Shown piece after piece: positions 17,160 to 25,490 of a DNA stretch of 64,000 nucleotides (its first letter is position 1; each line of letters starts with the position of its first letter). The translations under genes were made by a program, and so were the position numbers. The stretch is from positions 124,001-188,000 of the forward strand of contig NZ_MIJB01000003.1 of assembly GCF_002174305.1 (NCBI RefSeq), read 5' to 3'. The notes under the pieces are model-generated. The model was not told where the DNA came from. It did not search any database and saw only the letters and a list, made by a program, of their open reading frames with translations. The DNA comes from Aeromicrobium sp. PE09-221 (GTDB lineage Bacteria > Actinomycetota > Actinomycetes > Propionibacteriales > Nocardioidaceae).

Positions 17160-18238
17160 GTGGACACTCCTGTGCGCCGGCCCGAACGGGCGATCATGTA
17201 GTCGACGATGCGTGTCTGCGGGATCGTGATGAGCACGAACAGCAGGCACACGACCGTCACCGCCGAGAGGTTGAAGTCATTGGCGGCGTAGATCTTGGCC
17301 TGGCTGAAGGCGTCGATCACCCCGACCACGATCACCAGGGCGGTGTCCTTCTGCAGGCCGATGAACTGGCTCAGCATCGGCGGAGCGATGTTGCGGGCCA
17401 TCTGGGGGAACAGCACGAACCGGAACACGTCGGCGTGCCCGAGCCCCATCGAGAGCGCGGCGGACGTCTGCCCGGGGTTGATCGACTCGAGCCCAGCCCG
17501 GTACAGCTCGGCGTTGTAGGCGGCATAGGTGAGGGCCAGCGCGCCGATCGCGAGGACCTCCAGCGGGAGCCCGTCGAAGATGCCGAAGCCGGTGAGCGGC
17601 AGACCGAAGCAGATCAGGTAGATCAAGACCACCGAGGGGATACCGCGGAAGGCGTCGATGTAGCCGATGCAGAGCAGCCGCAGAGGTGCCCAGCTGCGAC
17701 CCGGCAGCAGGCGCCCGATCGCCAGGAACAGTCCAAGGATCATCGCCAGGATCTGCGCACAGACCGCGATCTTGATGTTGATCCACAGCGCGCGCGTGAT
17801 GTCGCCGGCGCTGGTGGTCATGAAGCCGATATCGAGGAAAGTGCGCTGCACGGCGCCGTCGTTGGCGAGGATCGCCGTCAGCAGCCCGAGGACGATCAGC
17901 GTCGTGATGCTGAGCCCCATCGCGGTGACGGAGGAGCGCCGTGATGCCGCCGCGGAGAGGCGGCCCTCGACGCGGCGACCGGCGGCGAAGGCCCGTCGTG
18001 CAGTGCGCGCACGGGTCGCCGCCTGGACCACCGGCCAGGCCAGACCGGCGCCGAGGATCAGAAGTATCACCGGTACGACGGCGTTGATATTCGAGGTGGT
18101 GATGAAGAGACAGCCGACGGCCACGGTGAGCGCCCAGAAGACGGCGGCCGTCGTGGTGAGGGGTCCGGTCGGCAGCGGGGGCGCCGGATGGGCGGACACC
18201 CCCGTGCCGGTCGAACGAGTCGTGGTGTCGGTGTTCAT
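17156..18238 (-). CDS. Polar amino-acid-type ABC transporter, permease
   Basis: 360 aa, longer than the usual ~220 for GlnP-like permeases. The N-terminal half carries two extra hydrophobic segments (FWALTVAVGCLFITTS; VVPVILLILGAGLAWPVV), a basic linker and a third (LSITTLIVLGLLTAIL). The C-terminal half is the conserved domain with EAA loop region (INPGQTSAALSMGLGHADVF) and FRGIPSVVLIYLICFG. ATG overlaps the binding-protein stop by 4 nt. As the only permease in the operon it probably forms a homodimer. Confidence 0.9.
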   Translation of the reverse strand: MNTDTTTRSTGTGVSAHPAPPLPTGPLTTTAAVFWALTVAVGCLFITTSNINAVVPVILLILGAGLAWPVVQAATRARTARRAFAAGRRVEGRLSAAASRRSSVTAMGLSITTLIVLGLLTAILANDGAVQRTFLDIGFMTTSAGDITRALWINIKIAVCAQILAMILGLFLAIGRLLPGRSWAPLRLLCIGYIDAFRGIPSVVLIYLICFGLPLTGFGIFDGLPLEVLAIGALALTYAAYNAELYRAGLESINPGQTSAALSMGLGHADVFRFVLFPQMARNIAPPMLSQFIGLQKDTALVIVVGVIDAFSQAKIYAANDFNLSAVTVVCLLFVLITIPQTRIVDYMIARSGRRTGVST

Positions 18239-19098
18239 GCCGACCAGTCCGGAAGCTCCTGAGGATCGCCGCCGAGGATCGGGTTGAGCCACTTCGTCAT
18301 GATCGCGTCGAGCGTGCCGTCGGCGCGCATGTCCTCGATGATCTGGTTGAGCGGCTCGAGATTGGCCGAGCCCTTGGGGACGAGAGGTGCCACATCACCG
18401 CCCGCGGGGTAGCGGCCGATGACCTCGAGCTGGCCGTTCGACTCTTTTGCGCGGGGCATCACCGTGGCGGTGTCGTTGAGAGCCGCGTCGATCTGGCCCG
18501 CCAGCAGCGAGTTGAAGAGGTCGTCGTTGTTGGCGAACACCTTGACCTGGGCGTCGGGCATGTTCTCCTCGACGTAGGCCAGCTGGACGGAGCCGGAGAG
18601 CACGCCGAGGGCCGCCGTGGTGATCGTCTCGGGTGTCAGGTCCGAGTCCTTCTTGACCAGGACACCGGTCTCGTAGGTGTTGTACGGGGCGGCGAAGTCC
18701 ACCACCTTGCGGCGCTCGGGGGTGTCGTAGATGTCCCAGACCGCGATGTCGAAGCTGCTGGACTGGGCGGTGACGAGGGCTTCGAAGGGCGTGTTGACGA
18801 GCTTGATCTCGTCCAGGCCGGCGCGATTCGCGATCTCGGCGTCCAGGCAGTACATGTAGCCGCCGTCGACGCTGTCGAGCGTGTTGCCGCGATAGCCGGC
18901 GGGATAGGGCAGCGTCGCGGCGACGGTGAGTACGCCGTCGGTCATCGTGTCGAGCTCGTGGATGGTGGGGTTCTCGGTGATCTCGCAGTCACCGAAGGGC
19001 TTGTCCGAGGCGGCGTCGTCCGATCCGCCACCGCACGCGCCCAGGGTGAGCGCGAACAAGGCGCCGCCGATGCCGAACGTGAGGGTCGTCTTCTTCAT
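18235..19098 (-). CDS. Polar amino-acid-type ABC transporter, substrate-binding lipoprotein
   Basis: 287 aa. Signal peptide with lipobox LTLGACGGG (Cys22 lipidated), then an SBP_bac_3 fold: GYMYCLDAEIANRAGL, VNTPFEALVTAQSSSFDIAV, DFAAPYNTYETGVLVKKD. Two further Cys after the lipobox could form a disulfide. AAGGAG precedes the ATG. First gene of the operon running down to 14161; the ligand is not predictable, though linkage to an ADC-like decarboxylase and SDR argues for a keto or hydroxy acid rather than an ordinary amino acid. Confidence 0.88.
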   Translation of the reverse strand: MKKTTLTFGIGGALFALTLGACGGGSDDAASDKPFGDCEITENPTIHELDTMTDGVLTVAATLPYPAGYRGNTLDSVDGGYMYCLDAEIANRAGLDEIKLVNTPFEALVTAQSSSFDIAVWDIYDTPERRKVVDFAAPYNTYETGVLVKKDSDLTPETITTAALGVLSGSVQLAYVEENMPDAQVKVFANNDDLFNSLLAGQIDAALNDTATVMPRAKESNGQLEVIGRYPAGGDVAPLVPKGSANLEPLNQIIEDMRADGTLDAIMTKWLNPILGGDPQELPDWSA

Positions 19099-19119
19099 GG
19101 TGTCTCCTTGTGAGGTCTT

Positions 19120-19153
19120 TAACATGTTAGAGACACTTTTGTGAGATGGTCAA
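19120..19153 (-). promoter_or_regulatory. Promoter of decarboxylase/ABC operon with palindromic operator
   Basis: Minus-strand -35 TTGACC (19148-19153) and -10 TAACAT (19124-19129) with an 18-nt spacer. The 10-bp perfect palindrome TAACATGTTA (19120-19129) covers the -10, as expected of a repressor site for the operon's GntR/FCD protein. Confidence 0.65.
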
Positions 19154-19246
19154 CGACCTTTCACGTAAATTGGAGGAGTCGTCGCGGTAACGAATGAGCC
19201 CATCGCGTCCACTCGGTGGCGAGCGTCTGCATACGGCCGCGTCCTC

Positions 19247-19252
19247 TAGACT
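19247..19252 (+). promoter_or_regulatory. -10 hexamer TAGACT, leaderless start of leader peptide-bpa unit
   Basis: TAGACT with 6 nt (GGTGAT) to ATG 19259. It predicts that the transcript begins at the small ORF upstream of bpa. Confidence 0.6.
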
Positions 19253-19258
19253 GGTGAT

Positions 19259-19342
19259 ATGAGCGAGCGGAGCGAGCGAACCATCAGGCACCTCATCCCG
19301 GCTCCGTCCTCCTCTGCTTTTATCGAGGCGGAGGCGACATGA
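19259..19342 (+). CDS. 27-residue leader peptide coupled to bpa
   Basis: Begins MSERSERTIRH and ends FIEAEAT; the first codons come from a near-perfect tandem of GAGCGAGCGGA. Its stop TGA overlaps the bpa ATG (ATGA, 19339-19342), and its ATG sits 6 nt after a TAGACT -10. The repeat-derived start is of a kind seen scattered in actinobacterial genomes, so the peptide may only be a translational entry point. The bpa gene has its own GGAGG site (within the peptide's last codons). Confidence 0.5.
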   Translation: MSERSERTIRHLIPAPSSSAFIEAEAT

Positions 19343-19860
19343 GCGACGACCACGTGATCGATCCGTCGGGGCGACCGGTCGCCCCGACGTCGAGTGAGGC
19401 CTCCGAGTCCGGCACGCCGCTGTCGGATCTCGTGGAGCAGCCCGCCAAGGTCATGCGCATCGGCGGCATGATCCGCCAGCTCCTCGACGAGGTGAAGTCC
19501 GCTCCCCTGGACGACGCCAGCCGCTCCCGGTTGCGCGAGATCTACGAGCAGTCCATCACCGAGCTCAAGGACGGTCTCGCCCCCGAACTGGTCGCCGAGC
19601 TCGAGCGCCTGAGCCTGCCCTTCGACGCCGTATCGCCCACCGAAGCCGAGCTGAGGATCGCTCAGGCGCAGCTCGTCGGCTGGCTGGAAGGACTCTTCCA
19701 CGGCATCCAGGCCGCCCTCTACGCCCAGCAGGTGCAGGCCCAGACCCAGTTCGCGAACATGCGCCTCGCGCTGCCCTCCGGCGCGCAAGCCCCCGAGACC
19801 CCCGCGTCCGATCCCACCGGCGGACGCGGCGAGCCCAGCACCGGCGGGATGTACCTGTAG
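19339..19860 (+). CDS. bpa: Bacterial proteasome activator Bpa/PafE
   Basis: 173 aa, close to the family size. The conserved core is clear: EQPAKVMRIGGMIRQLLDEV, PLDDASRSRLREIYEQSI, ELKDGLAPELVAELERL, LRIAQAQLVGWLEGLFHGIQ. Bpa forms dodecameric rings that dock on the 20S proteasome through a C-terminal GQYL motif and feed unfolded proteins without ATP. Here the tail reads GGMYL: the Tyr-Leu needed for docking is kept and Gln is replaced by Met. This implies a 20S proteasome elsewhere in the genome. Followed by an atypical WhiB gene after 13 nt, and overlapped at its start by the leader peptide. Confidence 0.93.
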   Translation: MSDDHVIDPSGRPVAPTSSEASESGTPLSDLVEQPAKVMRIGGMIRQLLDEVKSAPLDDASRSRLREIYEQSITELKDGLAPELVAELERLSLPFDAVSPTEAELRIAQAQLVGWLEGLFHGIQAALYAQQVQAQTQFANMRLALPSGAQAPETPASDPTGGRGEPSTGGMYL

Positions 19861-19873
19861 GAGCGATGCCACC

Positions 19874-20413
19874 GTGCTGACCACGTCCTCACGCTCGCTT
19901 CCTCCGTGCGCGATGCGACCGGAGGTCTATCAGGACGAGCAACTGCTCTCACCACCGGCGCGGCACGAATCCTCGGCCGAGCAGTGGCGGGACTTCCAGG
20001 CCAAACGGGACGCGGCGCATCGGCGCTGCGCCGGCTGCGAGGTACTCCCCGAGTGCCTCTACCAGGCGGTGGTCGAGGTCGATGTCTCCGGATTCGTGGC
20101 GTGCACGAGCGAGCGGGAGCGTCAGCGGATGCGGCGCGTGCTCGGGCTCGACGGTCCCCTCCGCGATTCCGCCCAGGACGCTCCCCGTTCGGGAGGCCCG
20201 GTCGACCACGACGTCGTGATGGCCGCCCGCCGGGCGCATCCCGATGACACGAGCCGGCAGCTCGCCGAACGCCTCGGATGCTCGCTCTCCACCATCAAGC
20301 GTCACCTGCGTCGGGCCCGCGAGAACACCTCGCCGGTGCCCGCACGACCGGCCGCACCGCCCACGATCGCGCAGGTGCTCGATGTCTTCGACGAGCTGGA
20401 GAAGATCGTCTAG
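19874..20413 (+). CDS. Atypical WhiB-like protein with C-terminal HTH
   Basis: 179 aa. Fe-S cysteines in WhiB spacing: Cys12, then Cys52-x2-Cys55-x5-Cys61 (RCAGCEVLPEC). Where WhiB proteins have G[VI]WGG before the basic tail, this one reads GFVACTSERERQRMRRVL, so the sigma-contacting loop is altered and has an extra Cys77. A second module at about 110-150 (DDTSRQLAERLGCSLSTIKR HLRRAREN, split) is a sigma-region-4/LuxR-like HTH. The GTG follows AGGAG with 10-nt spacing, 13 nt after bpa, so one operon is likely. Interpretation: a redox or NO-responsive regulator tied to proteasome function; inference. Confidence 0.7.
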   Translation: MLTTSSRSLPPCAMRPEVYQDEQLLSPPARHESSAEQWRDFQAKRDAAHRRCAGCEVLPECLYQAVVEVDVSGFVACTSERERQRMRRVLGLDGPLRDSAQDAPRSGGPVDHDVVMAARRAHPDDTSRQLAERLGCSLSTIKRHLRRARENTSPVPARPAAPPTIAQVLDVFDELEKIV

Positions 20414-20431
20414 CTCACCTGGCCCGGACCC

Positions 20432-21214
20432 TCAGAGGTAACGCGCGAGCTCGGCGGCGAGACCATCCTCCTCGATGCTGCCGGTGACGGCGTCCGCCAC
20501 ACTCGTGACCTCCTCGGGAGCCTGGCCCATCGCCACGCCGCGGCCGGCCCACTGCAGCATCTCGATGTCGTTGCGGCCGTCGCCGACCGCGAGCACGTCC
20601 GCGGGGGAGATGCCGCGCGCCTGGCACACATAGTCCAGCCCGGACGCCTTCGACACTCCCACCGGGGCGAGGTCCAGCCACGAGCTGTAGCCGATGAAGT
20701 AGTTGGTGTCGTCCAAGCCGAGATCGGCGACGAGGGCGTGGAACTCCTCCGAGTCGTGCTCGGGTGAACGGATGATGACGCGGCTGACGGGTTCGCGGAC
20801 GAGGTCGTCGATCTCCTCGACGACGATGGTGCCGTTGATCTCGCCGGCGGGGAAAGGCTGCGAGACGCGGTAACCGACACCCACGTCCTCGACCGCGACG
20901 ATCGCATCTGGCATCGTCTTGAGCACGCGGGCGACCGCTTCTCGAGCATCGAAGGTCACCAGATGGCGCACCCGGAAGGGGTCAACATCGAAGACCACCG
21001 ATCCATTGCTGGAGACGGCGATGCCGTCGTCGATCGCGAGCTTGTGCAGCACGTCGTAGACGCCGGGAGCGGACCGCCCGGTGGCGATGACGATCTCGGA
21101 GCCACGCTCACGCATCGCGTGGATCGCCGTGCCGACCGCGGTCGTCATCAGGTTCTCACCGTCGACGATCGTGCCGTCGACGTCCAACGCCACGAGCTTC
21201 GGGAACCAGCTCAT
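20432..21214 (-). CDS. HAD-superfamily phosphatase (Cof/IIB type)
   Basis: 260 aa. Motif [14 protein letters not shown] (Asp11, Asp13), motif II VIATGR, IIB cap domain in the middle, motif [16 protein letters not shown] with conserved GDGxNDxxM. Cof-type enzymes dephosphorylate sugar phosphates or nucleotides; the substrate cannot be assigned. It overlaps serS by 4 nt at its start (ATGA), so expression follows seryl-tRNA synthetase, a pairing common in actinomycetes. Confidence 0.88.
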   Translation of the reverse strand: MSWFPKLVALDVDGTIVDGENLMTTAVGTAIHAMRERGSEIVIATGRSAPGVYDVLHKLAIDDGIAVSSNGSVVFDVDPFRVRHLVTFDAREAVARVLKTMPDAIVAVEDVGVGYRVSQPFPAGEINGTIVVEEIDDLVREPVSRVIIRSPEHDSEEFHALVADLGLDDTNYFIGYSSWLDLAPVGVSKASGLDYVCQARGISPADVLAVGDGRNDIEMLQWAGRGVAMGQAPEEVTSVADAVTGSIEEDGLAAELARYL

Positions 21215-22479
21215 CGGCGCGGCTCCAGGATCTCACCGAGGAAGGGGTGCAGGGCGGCGGGCAGGCGCACCGATCCGTCGGCCTGCTGGCCGTTCTCGAG
21301 CAACGCAACGATCGTGCGGGTCATGGCGCACAGCGTGCCGTTGAGGGTCGCCGCCGGAACCGTGCCGTCCTCGCCGCGCAGCCGGATGTCGAGCCGCCGA
21401 GACTGGAACTGAGTGCAGTTGGAGGCTGAGGAGACCTCACGATAGGTGCCCTGCGTCGGAATCCACGCCTCGCAGTCGAACTTGCGGTAGGCGGACAGGC
21501 CGAGATCACCGGTGGCCACGTCGATCACCCGATAGGGCAGCTCGAGGGCGTCGAGCCAGGCCTTCTCCCAGCCGAGGATGCGCTCGTGCTCGGCATAGGA
21601 CTCCTCCTCGGAGGTGTAGACGAACATCTCGACCTTGTCGAACCAGTGGACCCGGAAGATGCCGCGGGTGTCCTTGCCGTAGGACCCGGCCTCGCGACGG
21701 AAGCACGGGCTGAAGGCGGCATAGCGCAACGGCATCGAGGCCGGATCGAGGATCTCGTCGCTGTGATAGGCCGCCATCGGCACCTCGGACGTGCCCACGA
21801 GGTACAGGTCGTCCTTCTCGATGCGGTAGACATCGTCGGCGGCCTGGCCGAGGAAGCCCGTGCCCGCCATCGCCTCGGGTTTGACGAGCGCGGGCGGGAT
21901 GACCGGGGTGAAGCCCCACTCGGCCGCCTTGCTCATCGCGAGCTGTGTCAGCGCCAGTTCGAGCTGTGCTCCGACACCGGTGAGGAAGTAGAAACGCGAT
22001 CCGCTGACCTTGGCTCCGCGCTCCATGTCGATCGCGCCGAGCAGTTCACCGAGTTCGAGATGGTCACGCGGCTCGAAGCCCTCGGCGGCGAAATCGCGCG
22101 GCGTGCCGCGGGTCTCCAAGACGACGAAGTCGTCCTCGCCGCCCTCGGGCGACTCCGGGGCGGTGAAGTTGGGGACCCGCTGCATCAGGATGTCGAAGTG
22201 CCGGACCGCCTCGTCCCGGTCGCCATCGGCCTGCTTGACCTGGGCGCTGAGCTGCTTGGTGCGTGCCAGCAGCGCCTGCTTCTCCTCGCCCTGCGCCCTC
22301 GCGACCTGCTTGCCGAGGGATTTCTGCTCGCTGCGCAGCTCCTCGAAGGCCGCGATGGACGATCGGCGGTGTTCGTCGGCGGCGATGAGCTCGTCGACGA
22401 GGTCCGCGGACTCGCCCCGGCGGCGCAGGGCCTCGCGCAGGGCATCGGGCTGGTCTCGGAGAACGCGCGGATCGATCAC
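21211..22479 (-). CDS. serS: Seryl-tRNA synthetase
   Basis: 422 aa, full length. N-terminal antiparallel coiled-coil arm (about 30-105, [20 protein letters not shown]) that grips the long variable arm of tRNA-Ser; class II core with motif 2 [20 protein letters not shown] and motif 3 [19 protein letters not shown]. Starts at GTG 22479, set by TAGGCT 6 nt upstream. Two tRNA-Ser genes lie within 15 kb. Charges tRNA-Ser in the cytoplasm; essential. Confidence 0.97.
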   Translation of the reverse strand: MIDPRVLRDQPDALREALRRRGESADLVDELIAADEHRRSSIAAFEELRSEQKSLGKQVARAQGEEKQALLARTKQLSAQVKQADGDRDEAVRHFDILMQRVPNFTAPESPEGGEDDFVVLETRGTPRDFAAEGFEPRDHLELGELLGAIDMERGAKVSGSRFYFLTGVGAQLELALTQLAMSKAAEWGFTPVIPPALVKPEAMAGTGFLGQAADDVYRIEKDDLYLVGTSEVPMAAYHSDEILDPASMPLRYAAFSPCFRREAGSYGKDTRGIFRVHWFDKVEMFVYTSEEESYAEHERILGWEKAWLDALELPYRVIDVATGDLGLSAYRKFDCEAWIPTQGTYREVSSASNCTQFQSRRLDIRLRGEDGTVPAATLNGTLCAMTRTIVALLENGQQADGSVRLPAALHPFLGEILEPRR

Positions 22480-22485
22480 GCTGCC

Positions 22486-22491
22486 AGCCTA
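22486..22491 (-). promoter_or_regulatory. -10 hexamer TAGGCT, leaderless start of serS
   Basis: Minus-strand TAGGCT with 6 nt (GGCAGC) to GTG 22479. The divergent gene has its own TACGCT about 30 nt before its start. Confidence 0.6.
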
Positions 22492-22571
22492 TCGACCGGC
22501 CCGCGCCGACAGGACTGTCCGGTGCCGGTCGATTACGCTGTTCGAGCACCGCATCCCCCGAAAGGAGCCCC

Positions 22572-24182
22572 GTGGCGATCGACGTCCGACGCGCTGACCC
22601 CGACCGGCAGTGGCAGATCCCGGCGTTGGTGGCCGTCCTGACGCTGCTCTTCGCCGTCCCGGTGATCGGCCTGTCGTGGGGGTGGGCCGCCCAGCTCGAC
22701 CTCGATCGGAGCATCGCGGACGCCGCCTACGAGGTGAGTCGGCCACGGCAGTGGTTCATCGACGTCCTGGACGTCATCGCGGTCGTCACCAGCAACTGGG
22801 GCGTGGGCATCGGCCTCGCCCTCCTGGCGGCGTGGATGCTGTGGCGCAAGGAGCGAGCGGTCGCCGGCTGGGTGATCGCGAGCGGCATCCTCGTGATCGG
22901 CGGCAATGCGCTGATCAAGCTCGTCTTCACGCGTGAGCGACCCTTCTGGGAGCAGCCGCTGCACGAGATCGGCGGCTATTCCTTCCCGAGCGGTCACAGC
23001 GCGGGCGCGGGGGTATTCTTCACCGTCCTGGGGCTGCTGACCGTGGTCGCGACGGGCCGGGGGTGGAAGCGCCGAGTCCTGCTCACGCTCTGGACGCTGC
23101 TCGCCATCGGTGTCGCCGCGCACCGGATCCTCCTCGGGGTGCACTACTTCAGCGATGTCGTCGCCGGTCTCGCCTTCGGCTCCCTGGTCACGCTGCTGCT
23201 GTGGATCCTGCTGGTGAGCGGTAACGGCCGCACCCCGTCCGAGACGGCCACCGCCACGGGCAGCGGGCGATTCCAGTCCGCGGTGATCCTCAACCCGTCG
23301 AAGATCGCCGATGTGGCGGACTTCCGGGCGAAGGTGAGCCAGGTCGCCGCCTCCTATGGATGGAACGAGCCGCGCTGGTTCGAGACGACCGTCGAGGACC
23401 CCGGCCACGGACAGACGCGCGCGGCGATCGCCGGCGGCGTCGACCTCGTCGTGGCGGCCGGCGGCGACGGCACGGTGCGCGCGGTGTGCGAGGAGGCGGC
23501 GCGCACCGGTGTCGCGGTCGGCATCCTCCCCCACGGCACCGGGAATCTGCTGGCCCGCAATCTCGGCATCCCGGTCAACACGCGCGACGCCCTCGACGTC
23601 GTGTACGCCGGACAGGACCGGGCGATCGACCTGGCGACCTTCCGTCGCGACGATGAGGACGACACCGCCTTCCTCGTCATGGCGGGACTCGGCATGGACG
23701 CGATGATCATGTCGGGGGTCAACGACCAGTTGAAGAAGAAGGTCGGCTTCCTGGCCTACTTCGTCTCGGGTGCACGTGCGATCACCTTCCCGCGCACCAA
23801 AGTCACCATCACGATCGACGATGAGGAGCCGGTGACCTTCAAGGCCCGTACGGTCGTGGTCGGCAATGTCGGGCAGCTGCAGGGCGGCATCCCGTTGCTC
23901 CCAGACGCGGAGATCGACGATGGACGGTTGGATGTCGTGATCGTGGCGCCCAAGCGGTTCATCGGCTGGTTGGCCATCGTCGCGCGCGTGATGACCCGCC
24001 GGCTCACCAATGACAAGCGCCTGACCCGGCTCAGCGGCGAACGCGTGCACGTGAAGGCCGAGAAGCCGGTGCCGATGCAGTTGGACGGCGACGGGGTCGG
24101 CGAGGGCAGAGAGATCAGCGCCGAGGTGCACCAGGGGGTCGTGCTCGTCCGCGTGCCCGTCGCCCTGCCCCCGGCCAGCTGA
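22572..24182 (+). CDS. PAP2 phosphatase-diacylglycerol kinase fusion
   Basis: 536 aa. Residues 1-225: membrane PAP2 domain with the three phosphatase motifs KLVFTRERP, SFPSGHSAG and AHRILLGVHYFSD. Residues about 240-530: DAGK catalytic domain with GGDGTVRAVCEEA, LPHGTGNLLARNLGI and C-terminal strands (DGDGVGEGREISAEV). The fusion couples lipid-phosphate hydrolysis with diacylglycerol or sphingolipid-type kinase activity in one membrane protein, plausibly recycling undecaprenyl-PP or phosphatidic acid. GTG 22572 has GAAAGGAG 4 nt before it. Confidence 0.88.
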   Translation: MAIDVRRADPDRQWQIPALVAVLTLLFAVPVIGLSWGWAAQLDLDRSIADAAYEVSRPRQWFIDVLDVIAVVTSNWGVGIGLALLAAWMLWRKERAVAGWVIASGILVIGGNALIKLVFTRERPFWEQPLHEIGGYSFPSGHSAGAGVFFTVLGLLTVVATGRGWKRRVLLTLWTLLAIGVAAHRILLGVHYFSDVVAGLAFGSLVTLLLWILLVSGNGRTPSETATATGSGRFQSAVILNPSKIADVADFRAKVSQVAASYGWNEPRWFETTVEDPGHGQTRAAIAGGVDLVVAAGGDGTVRAVCEEAARTGVAVGILPHGTGNLLARNLGIPVNTRDALDVVYAGQDRAIDLATFRRDDEDDTAFLVMAGLGMDAMIMSGVNDQLKKKVGFLAYFVSGARAITFPRTKVTITIDDEEPVTFKARTVVVGNVGQLQGGIPLLPDAEIDDGRLDVVIVAPKRFIGWLAIVARVMTRRLTNDKRLTRLSGERVHVKAEKPVPMQLDGDGVGEGREISAEVHQGVVLVRVPVALPPAS

Positions 24183-24203
24183 CGCTGAGGCGGTGGGTGA
24201 GCG

Positions 24204-25286
24204 TCAACTCCGATCCGGTTCGGTAGTCACCGGCGAAGCGCCATCGTCACGCGTGTTCGACCCCTCGCGGATCCGGGTGATCTCGGCATTGAGGACACCG
24301 CCGGCGAGGACGACGATGCTGCTGAGCCAGACCCACAGCACGCCGGCGAGGACCGAGCCCAGGACCTGGGTCGCGATGTCGACCGCCATCGTGGAGTCGT
24401 CGAGTTGCGGGGTCCGCGGCCCGGCCACCCTGAGATAGACCTGGAACCCCCAGGCGGCCACGATCAATCCGAGCATGCCGAGGACCGCTCCCGGCCAGCA
24501 TTGCCTCCACGTCGTGTCGGTATTCGGCCCGAAGCGGTAGAGCGCCTCCAGGAAGACGATGCAGACGGCTGCCGCGACCGGCCAGCGCAGCACATTCCAC
24601 ATGTCATCGAAGATGCCGCCGATCTCCGCGGCCTCGACCACCTCGCGGCCGCCGCCGAAGAGCGGACCGATGACGATGAGGGACACCAGCACCAGCACGG
24701 TCACGATCGCCGCGAGAGACAGGCCGACGCCGAGGAGGATCTGCTGGAGGAGGGTGCGGCGCTCACCCACCTGATAGGCGTCGTCGAGCGCCCGGATCGC
24801 TGCCCTGAACATCCGGCTGGCGAGCCAGATGGCGATGACGAGGCTGCCGATCGCGAGGCCGGCGCGCTCCTGACGCAGGGTGCCTTCGACGATCGGAATG
24901 ACGACATCGGTCGCGACATCCTCGTCGAACACTCCGCCGACGGTCTCGACGATCGCCTCCTCGAGACGATCGGCCTCCGCACGACCGACCACCCTCTCGA
25001 GGAAGCCGAGCGCCGCGCCGAGCGCGCTGGCGAGCGGCAGGAGCGAGATGAGCGCATAGTAGGTCATCTCGGCGGCCAGGCCCGTGACCCGGACGTCGCC
25101 GCATCGACGCACTGTCCGCACCACGAGGTACGGGAGGTTGACGTCCCAGAGCGTGACGGGATGGCGCTGGGCGAGTTCTTCGATCCGCGTAGCCAGGGCG
25201 GGGCCATCGGCCGTCTGCCTCCATCGCAGCACCGCCGCGACGATGCCGCCCGCCACGAGGGCGACCGCGAGCCACGCCACGATCAC
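24204..25286 (-). CDS. YihY/virulence factor BrkB-family membrane protein
   Basis: 360 aa. One N-terminal segment (WLAVALVAGGIVAAVLRW), a soluble stretch, then the YihY core with five or six membrane helices: TYYALISLLPLASALGAALG, GSLVIAIWLASRMFRA, LSLAAIVTVLVLVSLIV, MLGLIVAAWGFQVYL, LWVWLSSIVVLAGGVLNAEI. The last matches the family's conserved LNAE. Function is uncertain (not RNase BN, despite old annotation). GGGGAG precedes the GTG. The 204-bp gap to the next gene on the left-to-right map (25287-25490) contains only a palindrome. Confidence 0.82.
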   Translation of the reverse strand: MIVAWLAVALVAGGIVAAVLRWRQTADGPALATRIEELAQRHPVTLWDVNLPYLVVRTVRRCGDVRVTGLAAEMTYYALISLLPLASALGAALGFLERVVGRAEADRLEEAIVETVGGVFDEDVATDVVIPIVEGTLRQERAGLAIGSLVIAIWLASRMFRAAIRALDDAYQVGERRTLLQQILLGVGLSLAAIVTVLVLVSLIVIGPLFGGGREVVEAAEIGGIFDDMWNVLRWPVAAAVCIVFLEALYRFGPNTDTTWRQCWPGAVLGMLGLIVAAWGFQVYLRVAGPRTPQLDDSTMAVDIATQVLGSVLAGVLWVWLSSIVVLAGGVLNAEITRIREGSNTRDDGASPVTTEPDRS

Positions 25287-25469
25287 GGCACTCCCCTCGT
25301 CGACTTCCGCCGAGCCTACGGGAACCGCTCCGGGGGCAGCGAGCCTCCCGACCGCTCGGCTGGCGTGAGCGAGGTCGGCCGGTCCGGTCCGACTCCCAAG
25401 GAATCTCTGGTTCGGCCTTCGGCAGCCGGTGAGCTATCCCGCACTCCACGACGGAAAGTACGGGACTGC

Positions 25470-25483
25470 TCACCGCGCGGTGA
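25470..25483. terminator. 14-bp perfect palindrome beyond phosphorylase gene
   Basis: TCACCGCGCGGTGA, 7 nt past the stop of the GH65 gene in the 25287-25490 gap. A loop-free palindrome is a poor classic terminator and could equally be a protein site; nothing else is visible in the gap. Confidence 0.35.
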
Positions 25484-25490
25484 TCTCCCC

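Noticed and set aside
19259..19285. GAGCGAGCGGAGCGAGCGA as a simple tandem repeat
   Set aside because: It is only two units and is read in frame as MSERSER in the leader peptide, so it was kept as part of that ORF.
22533..24131. A 532-codon open frame on the minus strand
   Set aside because: Antisense shadow of the PAP2-DAGK fusion; low-complexity Asp/Arg/His composition.
24180..24206. TGACGCT-N13-AGCGTCA between PAP2-DAGK and BrkB genes as terminator
   Set aside because: A 7-bp stem with a 13-nt loop and no T-run; could arise by chance in this composition.
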